Below the pieces are notes generated by a model. The model was given only the letters and a program-made list of their open reading frames with translations. It was not told the origin of the DNA and made no database searches. Source: Burkholderia paludis (GTDB lineage Bacteria; Pseudomonadota; Gammaproteobacteria; Burkholderiales; Burkholderiaceae). From it: 64,000 nucleotides of DNA. Numbering within the stretch: the first letter of the stretch is position 1; every line of letters starts with the position of its first letter. This document shows, one piece after another, positions 28,105-36,839 of this stretch. A program made the position numbers and the translations under genes. The stretch is taken from contig NZ_JPGL01000010.1 in the NCBI RefSeq assembly GCF_000732615.1, positions 62,001-126,000 of the forward strand, given 5' to 3'.

Positions 28105-28959
28105 TTGACCGACCATCGCGACAACCCGTCTTCCGTCACGCCCCTTACCCAGCCGGGGCGCTCGCGCCGCGACATGCTCAAGCTTGGAGGCGTCGCCGCC
28201 CTGGGCGCCGTCGTGGGGGGCGGCGCACTGCTCGGACACGCCGCGCCCGCGTTGGCGCAGGCTGGCGACGGCGGACTGCTCGCCCCGAACGACCCGCTCG
28301 AGATCCTGATCGTCAATTACGACGGCGGCACGCTTCTCGACTTCGCCGGCCCCAGCGAGATTTTCCACCGGCTGCCCAATACGAACGTTCGCTATGCGAG
28401 CCTCGACGGCGGCAACGTGACGCTCGAATTCGGCGTCGTGTACGGCAAGACCGAACGGCTCGCCGATATCGAGAAAGCGGACGTGATCCTCGTGCCCGGC
28501 GGGTCCGATCTGAGCGTGCCGATGCGGCCGGCGTACCAGGCGCAAATCCGGCGTCTCGCGGAAAGCGCCCGGCACGTGACGTCGGTGTGCAACGGCTCGC
28601 TCGTGCTCGCCGCCACGGGCATTCTCCACGGCAAGCGCAGCGCCTGCCATTGGGCCTTCGTCAACAAGCTCGCCGAATACGGCGCCATTCCCGTTCCCGA
28701 TCGCTTCGTGGAGGACGACAACGGCCGCTTCATGAGCGGAGGCGGCGTAACGGCGGGCATCGACTTCGCGCTGCGCGTCGCCGCGAAACTGCGCGGTCGA
28801 CAGGCCGCCGAATTCACGCAGCTCGTGATCGAATACGATCCCGCGCCGCCGTTCCACTCCGGCCATCCGAGGGACGCACGGCCGGAAGTCGTCGCGATGG
28901 TCGACCGGGAGCTGCCCGGCGCATCCCGTGGGCTCGCGCGCATCCCCGGCGTGCGCTGA
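28105..28959 (+). CDS. Tat-exported DJ-1/PfpI-family protein (isonitrile hydratase-like)
   Basis: The 284-aa protein starts at TTG 28105, after AAGGAG with 8-nt spacing. Residues 20-52 form a twin-arginine signal: SRRDMLKLGG, a hydrophobic stretch, then APALAQA cleavage. The mature part is a GATase1-like DJ-1/PfpI domain with the nucleophile-elbow Cys162 (SVCNGSLVLA) and HW after it, as in isonitrile hydratases and GlxA regulators. Export to the periplasm is unusual for this family. It may act on the same substrate class as the adjacent hydrolase and SDR. Confidence 0.85.
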   Translation: MTDHRDNPSSVTPLTQPGRSRRDMLKLGGVAALGAVVGGGALLGHAAPALAQAGDGGLLAPNDPLEILIVNYDGGTLLDFAGPSEIFHRLPNTNVRYASLDGGNVTLEFGVVYGKTERLADIEKADVILVPGGSDLSVPMRPAYQAQIRRLAESARHVTSVCNGSLVLAATGILHGKRSACHWAFVNKLAEYGAIPVPDRFVEDDNGRFMSGGGVTAGIDFALRVAAKLRGRQAAEFTQLVIEYDPAPPFHSGHPRDARPEVVAMVDRELPGASRGLARIPGVR

Positions 28960-29084
28960 AGCGCCTGCCGGCAAAGGTACGCACGCCTCGCCGACGGTCT
29001 CGATGAAGGCCTCGGCCGGCATGTCCGGCTCCACCGGCCCGTCGGTTTCACCCGTTCAATTCAAGCCAGGTTTCCCATTACGTC

Positions 29085-29567
29085 ATGCGACAGATTCGTC
29101 TTTGCACCGCTGCGCTCGCAGCCTGCGTTTCCTTTTTCGCGTTCGCGACGCCGGCCACCGCCGGCGATTCGCGACGTCCACCCGAAGCGGCCATCAAGGC
29201 CGAGAACGCGCGATGGGCAGACGCCTTTGCGCGCGGGGATTATGAGGCGATAGGCCGCCTCTATACCCGCGACGGCGCGCTCCTGCCGCCCGGCGGCGAC
29301 AAGGTGACGGGCGGCAGCGCGATCGCCGCGTACTTCACCAAAGGGTATGCCGGCTCCCGCCCCGACACCGTATCGTTCAGCCAATACGAGTTCTACGGCG
29401 ACGATCGGGCCGTGACGGAGGTGTCGGATGCGGAGATCCGCGACCACGATGGCAAGCTCAAGCTCCGCGCGAAGCAGACGCTCGTCTTTCTGAAGCAGGA
29501 CGGCGTCTGGAAGCTGCATCGCGACATCTGGAACGACTACCCGCCCGTCAACGCGGCCGGCCATTGA
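29085..29567 (+). CDS. Secreted SnoaL/DUF4440-like protein
   Basis: The 160-aa protein has a Sec signal peptide (about residues 1-26, hydrophobic core AALAACVSFFAFATPATA). The mature domain has the nuclear-transport-factor-2/SnoaL pattern: ARWADAFARGDYEAIGRLYTRDG, then KQTLVFLKQDGVWKLHRDIW. The fold binds small ligands and is sometimes enzymatic. The catalytic residues cannot be assigned. It follows the Tat-exported gene by 125 bp, so both act outside the cytoplasm. Confidence 0.85.
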   Translation: MRQIRLCTAALAACVSFFAFATPATAGDSRRPPEAAIKAENARWADAFARGDYEAIGRLYTRDGALLPPGGDKVTGGSAIAAYFTKGYAGSRPDTVSFSQYEFYGDDRAVTEVSDAEIRDHDGKLKLRAKQTLVFLKQDGVWKLHRDIWNDYPPVNAAGH

Positions 29568-29602
29568 GCATCCGGCGCCCCGGATAGTCGTGTATCCGCG
29601 CA

Positions 29603-29629
29603 CCGCCCGGCCGCCGGTGCGCCGGGCGG
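29603..29629. terminator. Candidate bidirectional hairpin
   Basis: An 8-bp stem pairs ccgcccgg (29603-29610) with ccgggcgg (29622-29629) around an 11-nt loop, between the convergent SnoaL-like (ends 29567) and GlxA-like (ends 29641) genes. There is no U-run, so it may not terminate on its own. Confidence 0.4.
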
Positions 29630-29640
29630 CCGGCGGGCGC

Positions 29641-30588
29641 TCAGCGCGTTCCGCCCGATCGGCTCTCGCGTCGAATCGCTTGCGGCGGGTGCCCGTGCAG
29701 CTTGATGAAGGCTCTCCGCATCCGTTCCGGATCGGTGAACCCCACTGCCAGCGCGATCTGCTCGATCGGCTCGCTGCCGCCCTGCAGGCGCAATCGCGCG
29801 GCTTCGACCCGCAGGCGCTCCACCGCCCTCGCGGGCGTCTCGCCGGTTTCCCGGCGAAAGGCTCGCCCGAACTGACGCAAGCTCAAGCTTGCGGCATCGG
29901 CGAGTCGTTCGACGGGCAACGCTTCGGTCAGATGCTCGCGGGCGAAATTCAGCGCGATGCGGATGCGATCCGATTCCGGCTCCATCTGCGACATCGCGGA
30001 AAACTGCGACTGCCCGCCCGGCCGGCGATACGGAACGACCAGCAGCCTGGAGACCGCGCGCGCGGTCTCCGCGCCCATATCGCGTTCGATCAGGCCGAGC
30101 GCCAGGTCGATGCCCGACGCGATCCCCGCCGACGTCCAGACGCGGCCATCCTCGATATAGATGCTGTCGCCGTCGACCCGGGTGAGCGGGAAGCGCGACT
30201 GCAACAGCGCAGCGTAGCGCCAGTGTGTCGTGGCCCTCACGCCGTCCAGCAAGCCGGTTTCCGCCAGCAGAAAGGCGCCCGTGCAAACGCTCGCCACCCG
30301 CGACGCCCGCGCGGCCAGTTTGCCGGCGGCGGCGATGTTCTCCGGCGTCTGCATCGGCTCGACATCGCCGCCCACGAAAACGACCGTGTCGAACGTGCGC
30401 CTCGCGCTCGGCTTCGTCTCGATCGAAAGGCCCGCATTGCCGGGAACCGGGCCGCCGGCTTGCGAAATCACATGCAGGTCGTAGGGCGTGCGACCGGCAA
30501 CGGTGGCCACCTGATTGAACGCCGACAGCGGGCCGCCGAGATCGAGCGCGTCGTAGCCGCGGCAAACGTAGAATCCGATTCGATGCAT
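29641..30588 (-). CDS. GlxA-family AraC transcriptional regulator
   Basis: The 315-aa protein has an N-terminal DJ-1/PfpI-like domain (residues about 1-170, SVCTGAFLLAETGLLDGVRATTHW) and a C-terminal AraC HTH pair (SLRQFGRAFRRETGETP and QIALAVGFTDPERMRRAF). GlxA proteins sense small metabolites. It converges on the periplasmic PfpI/SnoaL genes, and its N-terminal domain resembles that PfpI protein, so it may regulate the same set. Confidence 0.9.
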   Translation of the reverse strand: MHRIGFYVCRGYDALDLGGPLSAFNQVATVAGRTPYDLHVISQAGGPVPGNAGLSIETKPSARRTFDTVVFVGGDVEPMQTPENIAAAGKLAARASRVASVCTGAFLLAETGLLDGVRATTHWRYAALLQSRFPLTRVDGDSIYIEDGRVWTSAGIASGIDLALGLIERDMGAETARAVSRLLVVPYRRPGGQSQFSAMSQMEPESDRIRIALNFAREHLTEALPVERLADAASLSLRQFGRAFRRETGETPARAVERLRVEAARLRLQGGSEPIEQIALAVGFTDPERMRRAFIKLHGHPPQAIRRESRSGGTR

Positions 30589-30730
30589 GACGAGGCAGTT
30601 GCCGATGAAGTTCGGGAAGGCGTATTTTACAGGGAACCCTCGAATAGCGTCATTCGCATCGAGCGTGCAAGGACCAGCGTCGGAGTCGACTTGCGCCGGC
30701 TACGCGTGGCAGCCGGCAGCCGGCGGCGCG

Positions 30731-31207
30731 CTATGCATCGCGTGACAGGCGCTTGGTCATCGGCACGCAAGCCAGTTCCAGTCCGAGCGCGGTCCGGTAC
30801 GTCGAAATCGCATCGCCCGTCCAGCCGCAGCGCCGATAGAACGGCGCGGCGTTCAGCGTTGCGTCGAGGTGCATGTCGGGCAGACCGTGGTCGCCGGCCC
30901 GCGCTTCGAGAAATTGCAGCATCGTGCGGCCGACGCCGCAGCCCATGTGCGAGGGTCGGACGAAGATGGCGTCGACTTGCCCGCTCGCGATTGTCAGCAT
31001 GCCCGTACCGACGACCAGCCGTTCGTCGACGACAACGTGGAAGTCGTGCTCGACGAGGTGAGCCCATTTGTCCGTAGGCATACCGTCGACCCATCCGGAA
31101 AGCGCGGCGTCGGAATAATATCCGGCACATGCGGCGTGCACGGACGCACGGCGGATCTCCCATGCGTCGAGGACGTCATCGGCATTCGCTTTTCGTATCG
31201 TCAGCAC
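30731..31207 (-). CDS. GNAT-family N-acetyltransferase
   Basis: The 158-aa GNAT has the acetyl-CoA motif AIFVRPSHMGCGVGRTMLQFL and the terminal AAPFYRRCGWTG. The start is chosen at GTG 31207, with AAGGAG 7-8 nt upstream, giving M-L-T-I-R-K. An upstream in-frame start is less likely. The N-terminal part (RRASVHAACAGYYSDAALSGW) resembles the GNAT at 22044. Substrate is unknown. Confidence 0.85.
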   Translation of the reverse strand: MLTIRKANADDVLDAWEIRRASVHAACAGYYSDAALSGWVDGMPTDKWAHLVEHDFHVVVDERLVVGTGMLTIASGQVDAIFVRPSHMGCGVGRTMLQFLEARAGDHGLPDMHLDATLNAAPFYRRCGWTGDAISTYRTALGLELACVPMTKRLSRDA

Positions 31208-31335
31208 GTTGCGCTCCTTGGCTCGGACCGTCGCGTCGGTACGCCGGAGACGTCCCGGGCAACGGAAAACCATGCGATGTCATGCATGCGATCACTCCTG
31301 TCAGTGCCAAGCCATTCCGGAGCGGTCGAAAAGAC

Positions 31336-31363
31336 ACGGCCCCGTCATGACTGGCGGGGCCGT
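31336..31363 (-). terminator. Intrinsic terminator, minus strand
   Basis: A 9-bp GC stem pairs acggccccg (31336-31344) with cggggccgt (31355-31363) around a 10-nt loop. Read on the minus strand it is followed by gtcttttc. This is the best intrinsic terminator in the window. It lies about 30 nt after the stop of a 41-codon ORF and about 320 nt after the membrane-protein gene at 31681. Confidence 0.6.
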
Positions 31364-31392
31364 AGAGGAAATTCGTGTGTGAGGGATGAACG

Positions 31393-31518
31393 TCACGATT
31401 CCCACGACTCGCCATCGGCGGTCATGGTGCACATCATGAATTGAAGGGCTGCGGCGTTCATGCACGCATCTTGCCTGCCCGACGACGTTGCCGTCAATGG
31501 CGTGCCGACGGATGCCAT
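31393..31518 (-). CDS. Possible small ORF immediately before a terminator
   Basis: A 41-codon ORF ends 30 nt upstream of a good intrinsic terminator on the same strand. The C-terminal half (NAAALQFMMCTMTADGESWES) is Met-rich and acidic. There is no clear ribosome site (ccgccgacatc precedes the ATG) and no family is recognised. It may be a real short protein or peptide, the tail of a degraded gene, or non-coding RNA sequence. Confidence 0.2.
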   Translation of the reverse strand: MASVGTPLTATSSGRQDACMNAAALQFMMCTMTADGESWES

Positions 31519-31680
31519 GATGTCGGCGGCCGGAACGTGCGTCTCGACGCGGCCGGCTCCGCCCGCTCCTTTCCGGCCGCGACGCCCCGGGCGTGGCAGC
31601 CGATCCGGGCGGGCCGATGTCGCACGTGCGAGGACGAGTCGCACGACTGCGGAAACGGTGGCCGGCCTCGCCCAGCGCCT

Positions 31681-32175
31681 TCATGTACGGCTGCGGCAAG
31701 AACGAAGCCACGACAACTGCAGCAGCGATCCCAGCACGAAAACGCCCAGCCATGCCGCGAGGGAACCGCGCACGACGGGAGAATCAGGGCCGTTCGCGAG
31801 CGGATGACCAATCGGCAATCGTGTCAGCGTCTCGTTGATCCCCGGGATCAGCAGCAAAAAGAAGCTGAACGTGAATGCAAACTGGGAAAGGTACTGTCGC
31901 GCAGTCCCCAGGACGTTGATTCGCGGGACGCGTAGTCCACCCCACGTTGCAAGAAGCGCCACGATGCCGAGCGCGTGCCCGACATTGAAGCCTCCGGTAC
32001 TGGACAACCCGAACGATGTGAACACGGACGCCGCCATGCCCGCCACGTAGATCCGCGCGGACCGGGTTGAGCTGTCGATCCCTCGATATCGGGAAAAACT
32101 GTAGAGACCCGCGGCGACCGTCACCAGGCTGACAGCGGTGTGTATCGCACCCAAAGTGGAAACGGGATGAGGCAT
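31681..32175 (-). CDS. Hypothetical four-helix membrane protein
   Basis: The 164-aa protein has about four transmembrane helices and a short Arg-rich C-terminus. Helical stretches include TLGAIHTAVSLVTVAAGLYSF, HALGIVALLATWGG and YLSQFAFTFSFFLLLIPG. AAGGAG lies about 10 nt before the ATG. No family function is recognised. It lies between the MBL-fold gene and the GNAT on the minus strand and may share the terminator at 31336. Confidence 0.75.
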   Translation of the reverse strand: MPHPVSTLGAIHTAVSLVTVAAGLYSFSRYRGIDSSTRSARIYVAGMAASVFTSFGLSSTGGFNVGHALGIVALLATWGGLRVPRINVLGTARQYLSQFAFTFSFFLLLIPGINETLTRLPIGHPLANGPDSPVVRGSLAAWLGVFVLGSLLQLSWLRSCRSRT

Positions 32176-32307
32176 GGTGTCAGGACTCCTTTTGAAAATG
32201 CGTCCCCGGATCGCCGTAGCACCGATGACATGGAGAAACGCCGAGACCGGTCGATACGCGCGAACGATCCGGCCGGCCGGTTCCGACACTCGAAGCGGTC
32301 ATCCGCC

Positions 32308-33342
32308 TCAAGTTTCCAGCGAATACCACGCGACGTCGCCGTCATCCAGCTCGCACTTCACCACGCGCGTGGCAATGAGATGGTTCATGCAGGCCACTGC
32401 CTCGCCGGTCGCAAGACTCAGTTGCTGTACATCCTGTTCCCCGATGGGACGACCGAACAGCGGGACAAACGCATCGACGATCCGCAGGGGGCCGGCCGCC
32501 ATCGATTGGCGCAGCCGGTCGAGGGCGCGATCCTGTGCGGATTCGAGCGCGTGCAGGCGCTCATGCAACCCGTAGAAAGGCTCGTTGTGAGAAGGCAGCA
32601 CCAGCACATCGTCGGGCACGCCGCGCATCAGCTTCCCGAGCGATGCGTACCACTCCTGCAGCGGGTTGGCTTCCGGTTCGCTCGCGAACACCGACACGTT
32701 CGACGAAATCTTCGGCAGCGCCTGGTCGCCGGAGATCAGCAGCTTCAGATCCGGGCAGTACAGGCTGACATGCTCGGGCGAATGGCCGCCGGTCGTGATG
32801 ATTCGCCAGTCGTGCCCGCCCAGCCGGACCGTGTGGCCGTCCTGCAGACGCCGATAACTGTCGGGCAGCGCGTGAATATGCTTGCCGAAGCTGCCGAAGC
32901 CGCTGCGATAGCCCTCGACGGCCGCCTCCGACCACCCTGCGCGCCGGCAAAACCGCACGCCGTCGGGCGGAGCCTCGCGGTTCGTGTCGGCATGCAATAC
33001 CCGGCACGACAGGTATTCGAGGCGGCTCATGTGCAGCGGCACGCCGGCGCGCCGCGTCAACCACCCTGCCAGGCCAGCGTGATCCGGATGCATGTGCGTC
33101 GCGTACACCCCCTGGAGCGGCCGCGACAGGGGCCCCTGCGCCATCAGCGCCAGCCAGTCCGCCATGGTGTCGGGGGCGTTCAGGCCGGTGTCGACCAGCA
33201 CCCAGCCGTCGGACGTGTCGATCGCCCATACGTTGATGTGGTCGAGCCTGAACGGCATCGGCAGCCGGATCCAGCGCACGCCGGGGGCAACCTCGACAGG
33301 ATGGCGCGGCAACGGAGGGGCGAACGGATAAAGAAGTGCCAT
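32308..33342 (-). CDS. LACTB2-like metallo-beta-lactamase-fold hydrolase
   Basis: The 344-aa protein has the zinc motif ATHMHPDHAGLAGWL (H-x-H-x-D-H), GGHSPEHVSL and ISGDQALPK, and ends with a winged-helix-like tail (RIVDAFVPLF... ATGEAVACMNHL), as in LACTB2-type proteins. These enzymes hydrolyse thioesters, phosphodiesters or other esters. No Shine-Dalgarno is clear. ATG 33342 fits the conserved start of the domain; a start at 33540 would add 66 disordered residues. It is a single gene with no obvious operon partner. Confidence 0.85.
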   Translation of the reverse strand: MALLYPFAPPLPRHPVEVAPGVRWIRLPMPFRLDHINVWAIDTSDGWVLVDTGLNAPDTMADWLALMAQGPLSRPLQGVYATHMHPDHAGLAGWLTRRAGVPLHMSRLEYLSCRVLHADTNREAPPDGVRFCRRAGWSEAAVEGYRSGFGSFGKHIHALPDSYRRLQDGHTVRLGGHDWRIITTGGHSPEHVSLYCPDLKLLISGDQALPKISSNVSVFASEPEANPLQEWYASLGKLMRGVPDDVLVLPSHNEPFYGLHERLHALESAQDRALDRLRQSMAAGPLRIVDAFVPLFGRPIGEQDVQQLSLATGEAVACMNHLIATRVVKCELDDGDVAWYSLET

Positions 33343-33804
33343 GGCGTCGATCGAGAGCGTCGAATTTCCGTGGAGCCGACCTGCACGGAGTGCGGTTCGA
33401 GCCCCCTCGCAGGCTGGCTCCGGGATCTGGAGAAAAGAGGCCGCGCCGACGTCGTTCGGCGCGGCCGGTGCGTCCCCGACGGATCGTCGTCCGAGCTGTC
33501 GGGGGAGGTGTCGTGCATGGTGGTCGATGATAGGGAGCAAATCGTGCGCACTCCGGTCCGTGGGGCCGGTTTTCCGGTCCGCGCGGCGCTCCGGCGCTCC
33601 GCCGCCTTGACTTCTTCCGTCGTCGCCCGCCCCGATCGGCCGGCGTCACCGCAAGCCGCTCGCGCGCGGCTTGCGGTGTGTGCGGATCAACCGCAACGTC
33701 GGCACGCGCACCCGGCAGCGAGCCCCGCTGGATACCGCGCGACCTCCGAGAAAGCAGGGGCTGCCCGGTGCGCCCATTCGTCGAAACTGGCGACGACGCA
33801 GCCG
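33343..33804. other. Intergenic gap with a strong hairpin
   Basis: The 462 bp between the porin stop and the start of the LACTB2-like gene, both on the minus strand, contains no convincing gene. It has the 12-bp-stem hairpin listed separately and, presumably, the promoter of the hydrolase gene. Confidence 0.45.
33647..33678. terminator. Perfect 12-bp inverted repeat, probable porin terminator
   Basis: caccgcaagccg (33647-33658) and cggcttgcggtg (33667-33678) are exact reverse complements around an 8-nt loop. It lies 127 bp past the porin stop in the direction of porin transcription. A U-tract is absent, so termination may need Rho or the stem may only protect the mRNA 3' end. Confidence 0.55.
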
Positions 33805-34929
33805 CTAGAACGCATGACGGACGCCCAGCATGACCGCCGTCGTGCTCATGCCCGCCGCCACGGGCTGGCCGAACGTGATGGGCTGGTTCATCGTTCCGCG
33901 GTTGTTCACATGGCCCACCTGCCCGTAGACGAGCGTTGCCTTCGACAGGCTGTACTCCGCGCCGACGGCCACTTCGGTCGACTTGTTGGCCTGGTTGTTG
34001 CGATCCTTCAGGTAATACACGCCACTGGTCACCTTGAAGGCCGGCGAGAACTGATAGCCGAGGCCGGCCGAGTACAGGTCGAGGTTGACCAGTTCGGCAT
34101 GCGCCGGATCCCTGCCGTTGGAATACGATGCGGAAGCGGAGAACGCGCGATACGTGTACAGCGCCCCCACGTAGACCAGGCGGTTGTTGGCCAGTCCGGT
34201 GGCCACCGTCGTCGGGCCGGGGTTCGTGTCGTGGCCGGCGTAGTAGCCCGCCGCGAGGCGAAGGCCATAGTTCGAGTATTTCAGCACGACGGATTCCCGC
34301 GTCCCCGCCTGGAAGCTGCCCGGCACCCCTCCCGGGGCATACTCGAGTTCCGCGGACACGCCGGCGAACTTCGGCGATTCATAGACGATCGCATTGCTGT
34401 CGTACAACGCGCCGAGTGGCGCGTTCGTGCTGATGCCCTGCCAGCCCGCCGCCTGGTTCATGCCGAGCCACGCGGTCAGCGTGCTGCCGAAGTAGTGGGC
34501 CCCTCGTACGTCCGTCTCGGCCATGGCATAGGCAATCGGCACGATCTGTCGACCGAAATTCAGTGTTCCGAACGGTCCGGATACGCCGACCATCGCAACC
34601 TGGTTGAACGGTGCGACCCCGCCCGGCGTGTCGGACAGATTGAACTTGCCGCTGCCGCTGTCGAATTCGCCTTGCAGCTTGAAATTGACGTGATACCCGC
34701 CGCCGATGTCCTCCGAACCCTTGAGTCCCCAGTAGCTGGCATAGATACCGCCATCCTTGTAGCGATAGACCTTGCCGAGGTTCGGCGCCGTCGGGCTCAG
34801 CGTGGCCGCCGATGTGCTCTGATAGAGCATCCCGGCATCGAGGACACCGTACAGCGTCACTGACGACTGTGCGTGAACGGCACTGCCTGTTGCCGCCAGA
34901 ACGGCAGCAACGATCCATTTCAATTTCAT
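33805..34929 (-). CDS. Gram-negative OmpC-type porin
   Basis: The 374-aa outer-membrane beta-barrel protein has an N-terminal signal (about residues 1-20, VAAVLAATGSAVHAQ), the porin start SSVTLYGVLDAGM, an internal GLKGSEDIGGG, repeated beta-strand alternation, and the C-terminal aromatic end VMLGVRHAF. The Phe end is the BAM recognition signal. It forms a trimeric channel for small solutes in the outer membrane. Burkholderia carry many such paralogues, and no specific substrate is claimed. Confidence 0.95.
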   Translation of the reverse strand: MKLKWIVAAVLAATGSAVHAQSSVTLYGVLDAGMLYQSTSAATLSPTAPNLGKVYRYKDGGIYASYWGLKGSEDIGGGYHVNFKLQGEFDSGSGKFNLSDTPGGVAPFNQVAMVGVSGPFGTLNFGRQIVPIAYAMAETDVRGAHYFGSTLTAWLGMNQAAGWQGISTNAPLGALYDSNAIVYESPKFAGVSAELEYAPGGVPGSFQAGTRESVVLKYSNYGLRLAAGYYAGHDTNPGPTTVATGLANNRLVYVGALYTYRAFSASASYSNGRDPAHAELVNLDLYSAGLGYQFSPAFKVTSGVYYLKDRNNQANKSTEVAVGAEYSLSKATLVYGQVGHVNNRGTMNQPITFGQPVAAGMSTTAVMLGVRHAF

Positions 34930-35085
34930 TGCGTCTCCATTTTTTGCTTTGAAGCGGCCTGTCTCGACCGCTGTACCGACTGAATACGTCGACTACTTCG
35001 CCTCGGCGCCAACCACGCGCGCCGAGGTCGTCCCGGCCGCGTTCCGCGACTGGTTCGAGGTGGCACGGGAAACGGCGTTGTTCCT

Positions 35086-35502
35086 CTACGCTCCGTGCCA
35101 ATACAGGTACCCGATCAACCCGGTGACGGCCCCCAGCGGGACCGCCGTTCCGGCCAGGGCGATCCGGCGCGCAAGCCGGATGCGCTCCATGTCGTCGTCC
35201 ACACAAATGCGGGGTGCGACCAGCCAGACGCGCAGCTTGCTGGCGGCAGCTGCGACGAGGCCCAAAGCGGCCTTGACGAGCACCAGTGTCGAAACCGGCC
35301 ACATGCGCACCATCAGCACCAAGCCCGTGACCACGGTGACCGCGATCAGCGGCGCCTCCGCGACGAGACCGATCCATCCATGCACGGCGCTGGCGGTACG
35401 GTGCGCCCCTGGCGCTCGCACGCGCGCCTCGACCGCCGCTTCCGCCGCCAGAACGACACACCATGCGGCGACGGCAGCGCCATGCAGTTCCTGCAGATTC
35501 AT
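35086..35502 (-). CDS. Hypothetical four-helix membrane protein
   Basis: The 138-aa integral membrane protein has about four helices (VAAWCVVLAAEAAVEA, HGWIGLVAEAPLIAVTVVTGLVLM, TLVLVKAALGLVAAAASKL, IALAGTAVPLGAVTGLIGYLYW). ATG 35502 is chosen; an upstream start adds 15 residues. No motif is recognised. It lies between the porin and the AraC gene. Confidence 0.7.
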   Translation of the reverse strand: MNLQELHGAAVAAWCVVLAAEAAVEARVRAPGAHRTASAVHGWIGLVAEAPLIAVTVVTGLVLMVRMWPVSTLVLVKAALGLVAAAASKLRVWLVAPRICVDDDMERIRLARRIALAGTAVPLGAVTGLIGYLYWHGA

Positions 35503-35738
35503 GTTCCATCCTTCGACGCGCGCATGCGGACGCAGCCTCCGATGCATGCCGCCGGTTCGACCCGGCCCCTGGTCAAGACACTATTCCTGCGCGACAACTG
35601 TCGCCGGTCATTTGCGATCAACAGTCGGTCATCCGGAGGACATGCGTCCGGACGCGAATCCGATCCAGTCGCAAACAGCGGCCTTGACAGCCCGCGGGAC
35701 GTGCAAAAGAATGAGATTTTTGTGATCGCACGGACGTC

Positions 35739-36839
35739 ATGCCTGTCCCCCATTCGCCACTCGCGGCCAGCCCAAGCCCCCGGACGCGCTCGCTGACGAC
35801 GATTGGCGGGTACGCATTGGCGATCGCGAAAGCCCTGAACCGCTATGGCGTGGACGCCGGGCCGATATTCCGGGCCTTTCATGTCGACACCGCCATCGCA
35901 AACGATCCGATGTCGCGCCTGCCGGTCGACACCGTGACGCGGTTGTACAAAGCCTGCGTGGACGTCACGGGAGATCCGTACTTCGGCCTCACCGTGGCTC
36001 GCTTCATCCACATCTCGAATCTGCACGCACTGGGTTTCGGGCTGGCGGCCAGCAGCACCCTGATGGACTTCCTGAAACGGGTCGAGCGCTACTTCAAACT
36101 CGCGTCGCAAGTCGGAGAAGTCGCCCTGCAGCAGCGGGACGACGAGGTCGTGATGCGCGTCGAGCATCTGACTACCGTCTGCGGCGAGACCGAGGACGCA
36201 TTCCTGGGTTTCCTGGTGTTGTCGATGCGGATGCTTCATCAGCAGGACTTCAACCCGCTGCACGTCGCGATGCGTCATCCCGCGCCGCCGCAGGGCGACG
36301 ACGCGTATGTCCGGCTGTTTCGCGCGCCCGTCACGTTCGACGCGCCCTGCTCGGCATTGACGCTGCCGATGAGCGCACTGCAGCAACCGCTTGCCGGCGC
36401 ATGCCCCGAACTTGCCCTTCACAACGACAGTCTTGCGCGGGAGTATCTCGCGCGCCTCGACAAGGGCGACGTCGTCGCCGCGACCCGTCAGAAGATCATC
36501 GAATTCCTGCCCACGGGCGAATGCACGCGCGATCGCGTGGCCCATGCCATGCTCATGAGCGCGAGCACGCTGCAGGCGCGCCTTGCCCGTCACGACCGGA
36601 GCTTCCAGTCGCTGCTCGACGAAACGCGCAAGGATCTGGCCTGTCAGTACGTGTTGCAGCCGATCCGGTCGATTACCGAAATCACCTTTCTGCTCGGCTT
36701 CACGGACAGCAGCAATTTCACGCGCGCCTTCAAGCGATGGACCGGTCACTCGCCGTCGGACTTCCGCGGCAACAAGGCAGCCTCGCAATCGACGGATGAG
36801 CACGCGGCATCGGCCGCGGAGCGCGCCCTGACACCCTGA
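35739..36839 (+). CDS. AraC-family regulator (OruR/arabinose-binding-domain type), paralogue 1
   Basis: The 366-aa regulator has an N-terminal ligand domain (about 20-200) and a C-terminal AraC HTH pair (AHAMLMSASTLQARLARHD and EITFLLGFTDSSNFTRAFKRWTGHSPSDFR). It is closely similar over its whole length to the regulator at 43741, for example LARLDKGDVVAATRQKIIEFLP against LARLDKSDVVTGVTQKIIELLP. The two flank the beta-oxidation-type operon, so one or both should control it. Ligands are probably the acid or acyl-CoA substrate. Confidence 0.92.
   Translation: MPVPHSPLAASPSPRTRSLTTIGGYALAIAKALNRYGVDAGPIFRAFHVDTAIANDPMSRLPVDTVTRLYKACVDVTGDPYFGLTVARFIHISNLHALGFGLAASSTLMDFLKRVERYFKLASQVGEVALQQRDDEVVMRVEHLTTVCGETEDAFLGFLVLSMRMLHQQDFNPLHVAMRHPAPPQGDDAYVRLFRAPVTFDAPCSALTLPMSALQQPLAGACPELALHNDSLAREYLARLDKGDVVAATRQKIIEFLPTGECTRDRVAHAMLMSASTLQARLARHDRSFQSLLDETRKDLACQYVLQPIRSITEITFLLGFTDSSNFTRAFKRWTGHSPSDFRGNKAASQSTDEHAASAAERALTP

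Noticed and set aside
32140-34863. A 907-codon plus-strand frame over the LACTB2-like and porin genes.
   Set aside because: It is antisense to two well-supported genes and its composition is Arg/His-rich with no domain.
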